From an uncultured Eubacteriales bacterium (GTDB lineage Bacteria; Bacillota; Clostridia; Christensenellales; CAG-917): 13,254 nucleotides of DNA. Below the pieces are notes generated by a model, which was given only the letters and a program-made list of their open reading frames with translations, had not been told where the DNA came from and searched no databases. Of this stretch, positions 12,905-13,254 are shown piece by piece; positions within the stretch are counted from its first letter, which is position 1, and every line of letters begins with the position of its first letter. The DNA is taken from contig URTQ01000022.1 of the NCBI GenBank assembly GCA_900550855.1, positions 1-13,254 of the forward strand. The letters run 5' to 3'. A program made the translations under genes and the position numbers.

Positions 12905-13030
12905 GACCTCGCTAAATCGCGACTAATTTTGTCAGGCACGGCTTGCCTCAAAATCGTGTACGCCTATGTACACTGGGTTTTGATTCAAGCCGTGCCTTTC
13001 GCATTATTCATCGATTTATCGAGGTCTTAT
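12901..13030 (+). ncRNA. Structured 3' element, copy B (after gpmI)
   Basis: An outer stem of 19 positions with one mismatch (12901-12919 with 13012-13030) begins at the gpmI stop codon. Inside are GTCAG (12931-12935), a perfect 11-bp stem GGCACGGCTTG/CAAGCCGTGCC (12935-12945 with 12986-12996), CAAAA/TTTTG pairing (12949-12953 with 12978-12982), the TC/TGGG internal loop, an apical stem GTGTAC/GTACAC (12956-12961 with 12968-12973) and a GCCTAT loop. Core and spacing match copy A. The apical stem differs at one pair, C-G in A and T-A here. No T-run follows. It may protect or process the operon's 3' end, or be a copy of a genomic repeat family. Confidence 0.65.
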
Positions 13031-13254
13031 ATCGCGCCAAACAGCGAAACTTTTAACTCATTTACGATTAGTAAATTAGGGTTGCCGTTCGGGTGTCTCT
13101 TTCGCATTATACATCTGTTTGGGTGCGATTATTTTTATAATTGTAATGGTAACGAATAGTAATTTCAAAGACGGAACACGAGCCGCAACGGCGGCGAGAA
13201 AGCGAACGCCGAGCTTGACGGAAAGTACAAGCGACTGCGCCGTTTGGGTGCGAA
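12905..13254. other. Region downstream of gpmI
   Basis: 350 bases with no gene I can support. Element B fills 12905-13030. A second inverted repeat directly abuts it (13031-13129). TATAAT occurs at 13136-13141 without a clear -35. The 12-mer GTTTGGGTGCGA at 13117-13128 recurs at 13242-13253. Short open frames on both strands run off the window end, but none has a ribosome binding site or a recognisable product. Confidence 0.6.
13031..13129. repeat. Second inverted-repeat structure, abutting element B
   Basis: ATCGCGCCAAACAG (13031-13044) pairs imperfectly with CTGTTTGGGTGCGAT (13115-13129). An inner stem CTCATTTAC/GTAAATTAG (13057-13065 with 13071-13079, one mismatch) has a GATTA loop. It starts at the base after element B ends. 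Confidence 0.5.

Noticed and set aside
12929..13159. A 76-codon plus-strand frame after gpmI
   Set aside because: It lies across the arms of element B and the next inverted repeat, and has no ribosome binding site.
13076..13254. Minus-strand open frame of about 58 codons entering from the right edge, possibly the C-terminus of a membrane protein ending ETPERQP
   Set aside because: It is short enough to occur by chance, overlaps inverted and direct repeats, and the repeated 12-mer lies in different codon phases in its two copies. Sequence beyond the window is needed to decide.
13146..13254. Plus-strand frame from ATG 13146 running off the right edge
   Set aside because: It has no Shine-Dalgarno sequence, no -35 for the nearby TATAAT, and only 36 codons without a recognisable family.

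Overview
This window looks like chromosomal DNA of a Bacillota (Firmicutes) bacterium, probably an anaerobic clostridial lineage. The reasons are strong GGAGG-type ribosome binding sites, TTGACA/TATAAT promoters with 16-17 bp spacers, many U-rich intrinsic terminators, and a pgk-tpiA-gpmI glycolytic cluster. I cannot name the genus. There are no rRNA, tRNA, CRISPR, transposase or phage genes.

Left part (1-1500): a small bacterial PH-domain protein (minus strand) is divergent from an XRE-family repressor-like gene. The shared control region holds two copies of a perfect 12-bp palindrome, one in or beside each promoter. A minus-strand HU gene follows and shares a bidirectional terminator with the XRE gene.

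Metabolic pair (1500-4700): a long class III aminotransferase related to glutamate-1-semialdehyde aminomutase, then a class II aldolase made of two tandem domains. The first of these domains has lost its zinc histidines. Each gene has its own promoter and terminator.

Middle part (4750-8550): mostly membrane proteins. These are an HdeD/DUF308 protein (minus), a Pr6Pr-type protein (plus), a two-helix membrane protein with a winged-helix-like segment and a zinc ribbon (minus, apparently on a leaderless mRNA), and a 95-aa three-helix protein (plus). The tRNA methyltransferase gene trmL follows.

Right part (8550-12904): pgk, tpiA and gpmI run in one direction from one clear promoter. They carry out the 1,3-bisphosphoglycerate/3-phosphoglycerate, triose phosphate and 3-/2-phosphoglycerate steps of glycolysis. 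gapA and eno are not in the window. Long imperfect hairpins follow each of the three genes. The hairpins after pgk and gpmI are homologous: they share about 33 nt of core, an asymmetric internal loop and a compensated base pair, while their outer stems differ in sequence but still pair. A possible relic of the same element lies in the terminator of the aminotransferase gene. This family of structured elements beginning at stop codons is the most promising undescribed feature. The final 220 bases contain further inverted and direct repeats and no gene I can support.
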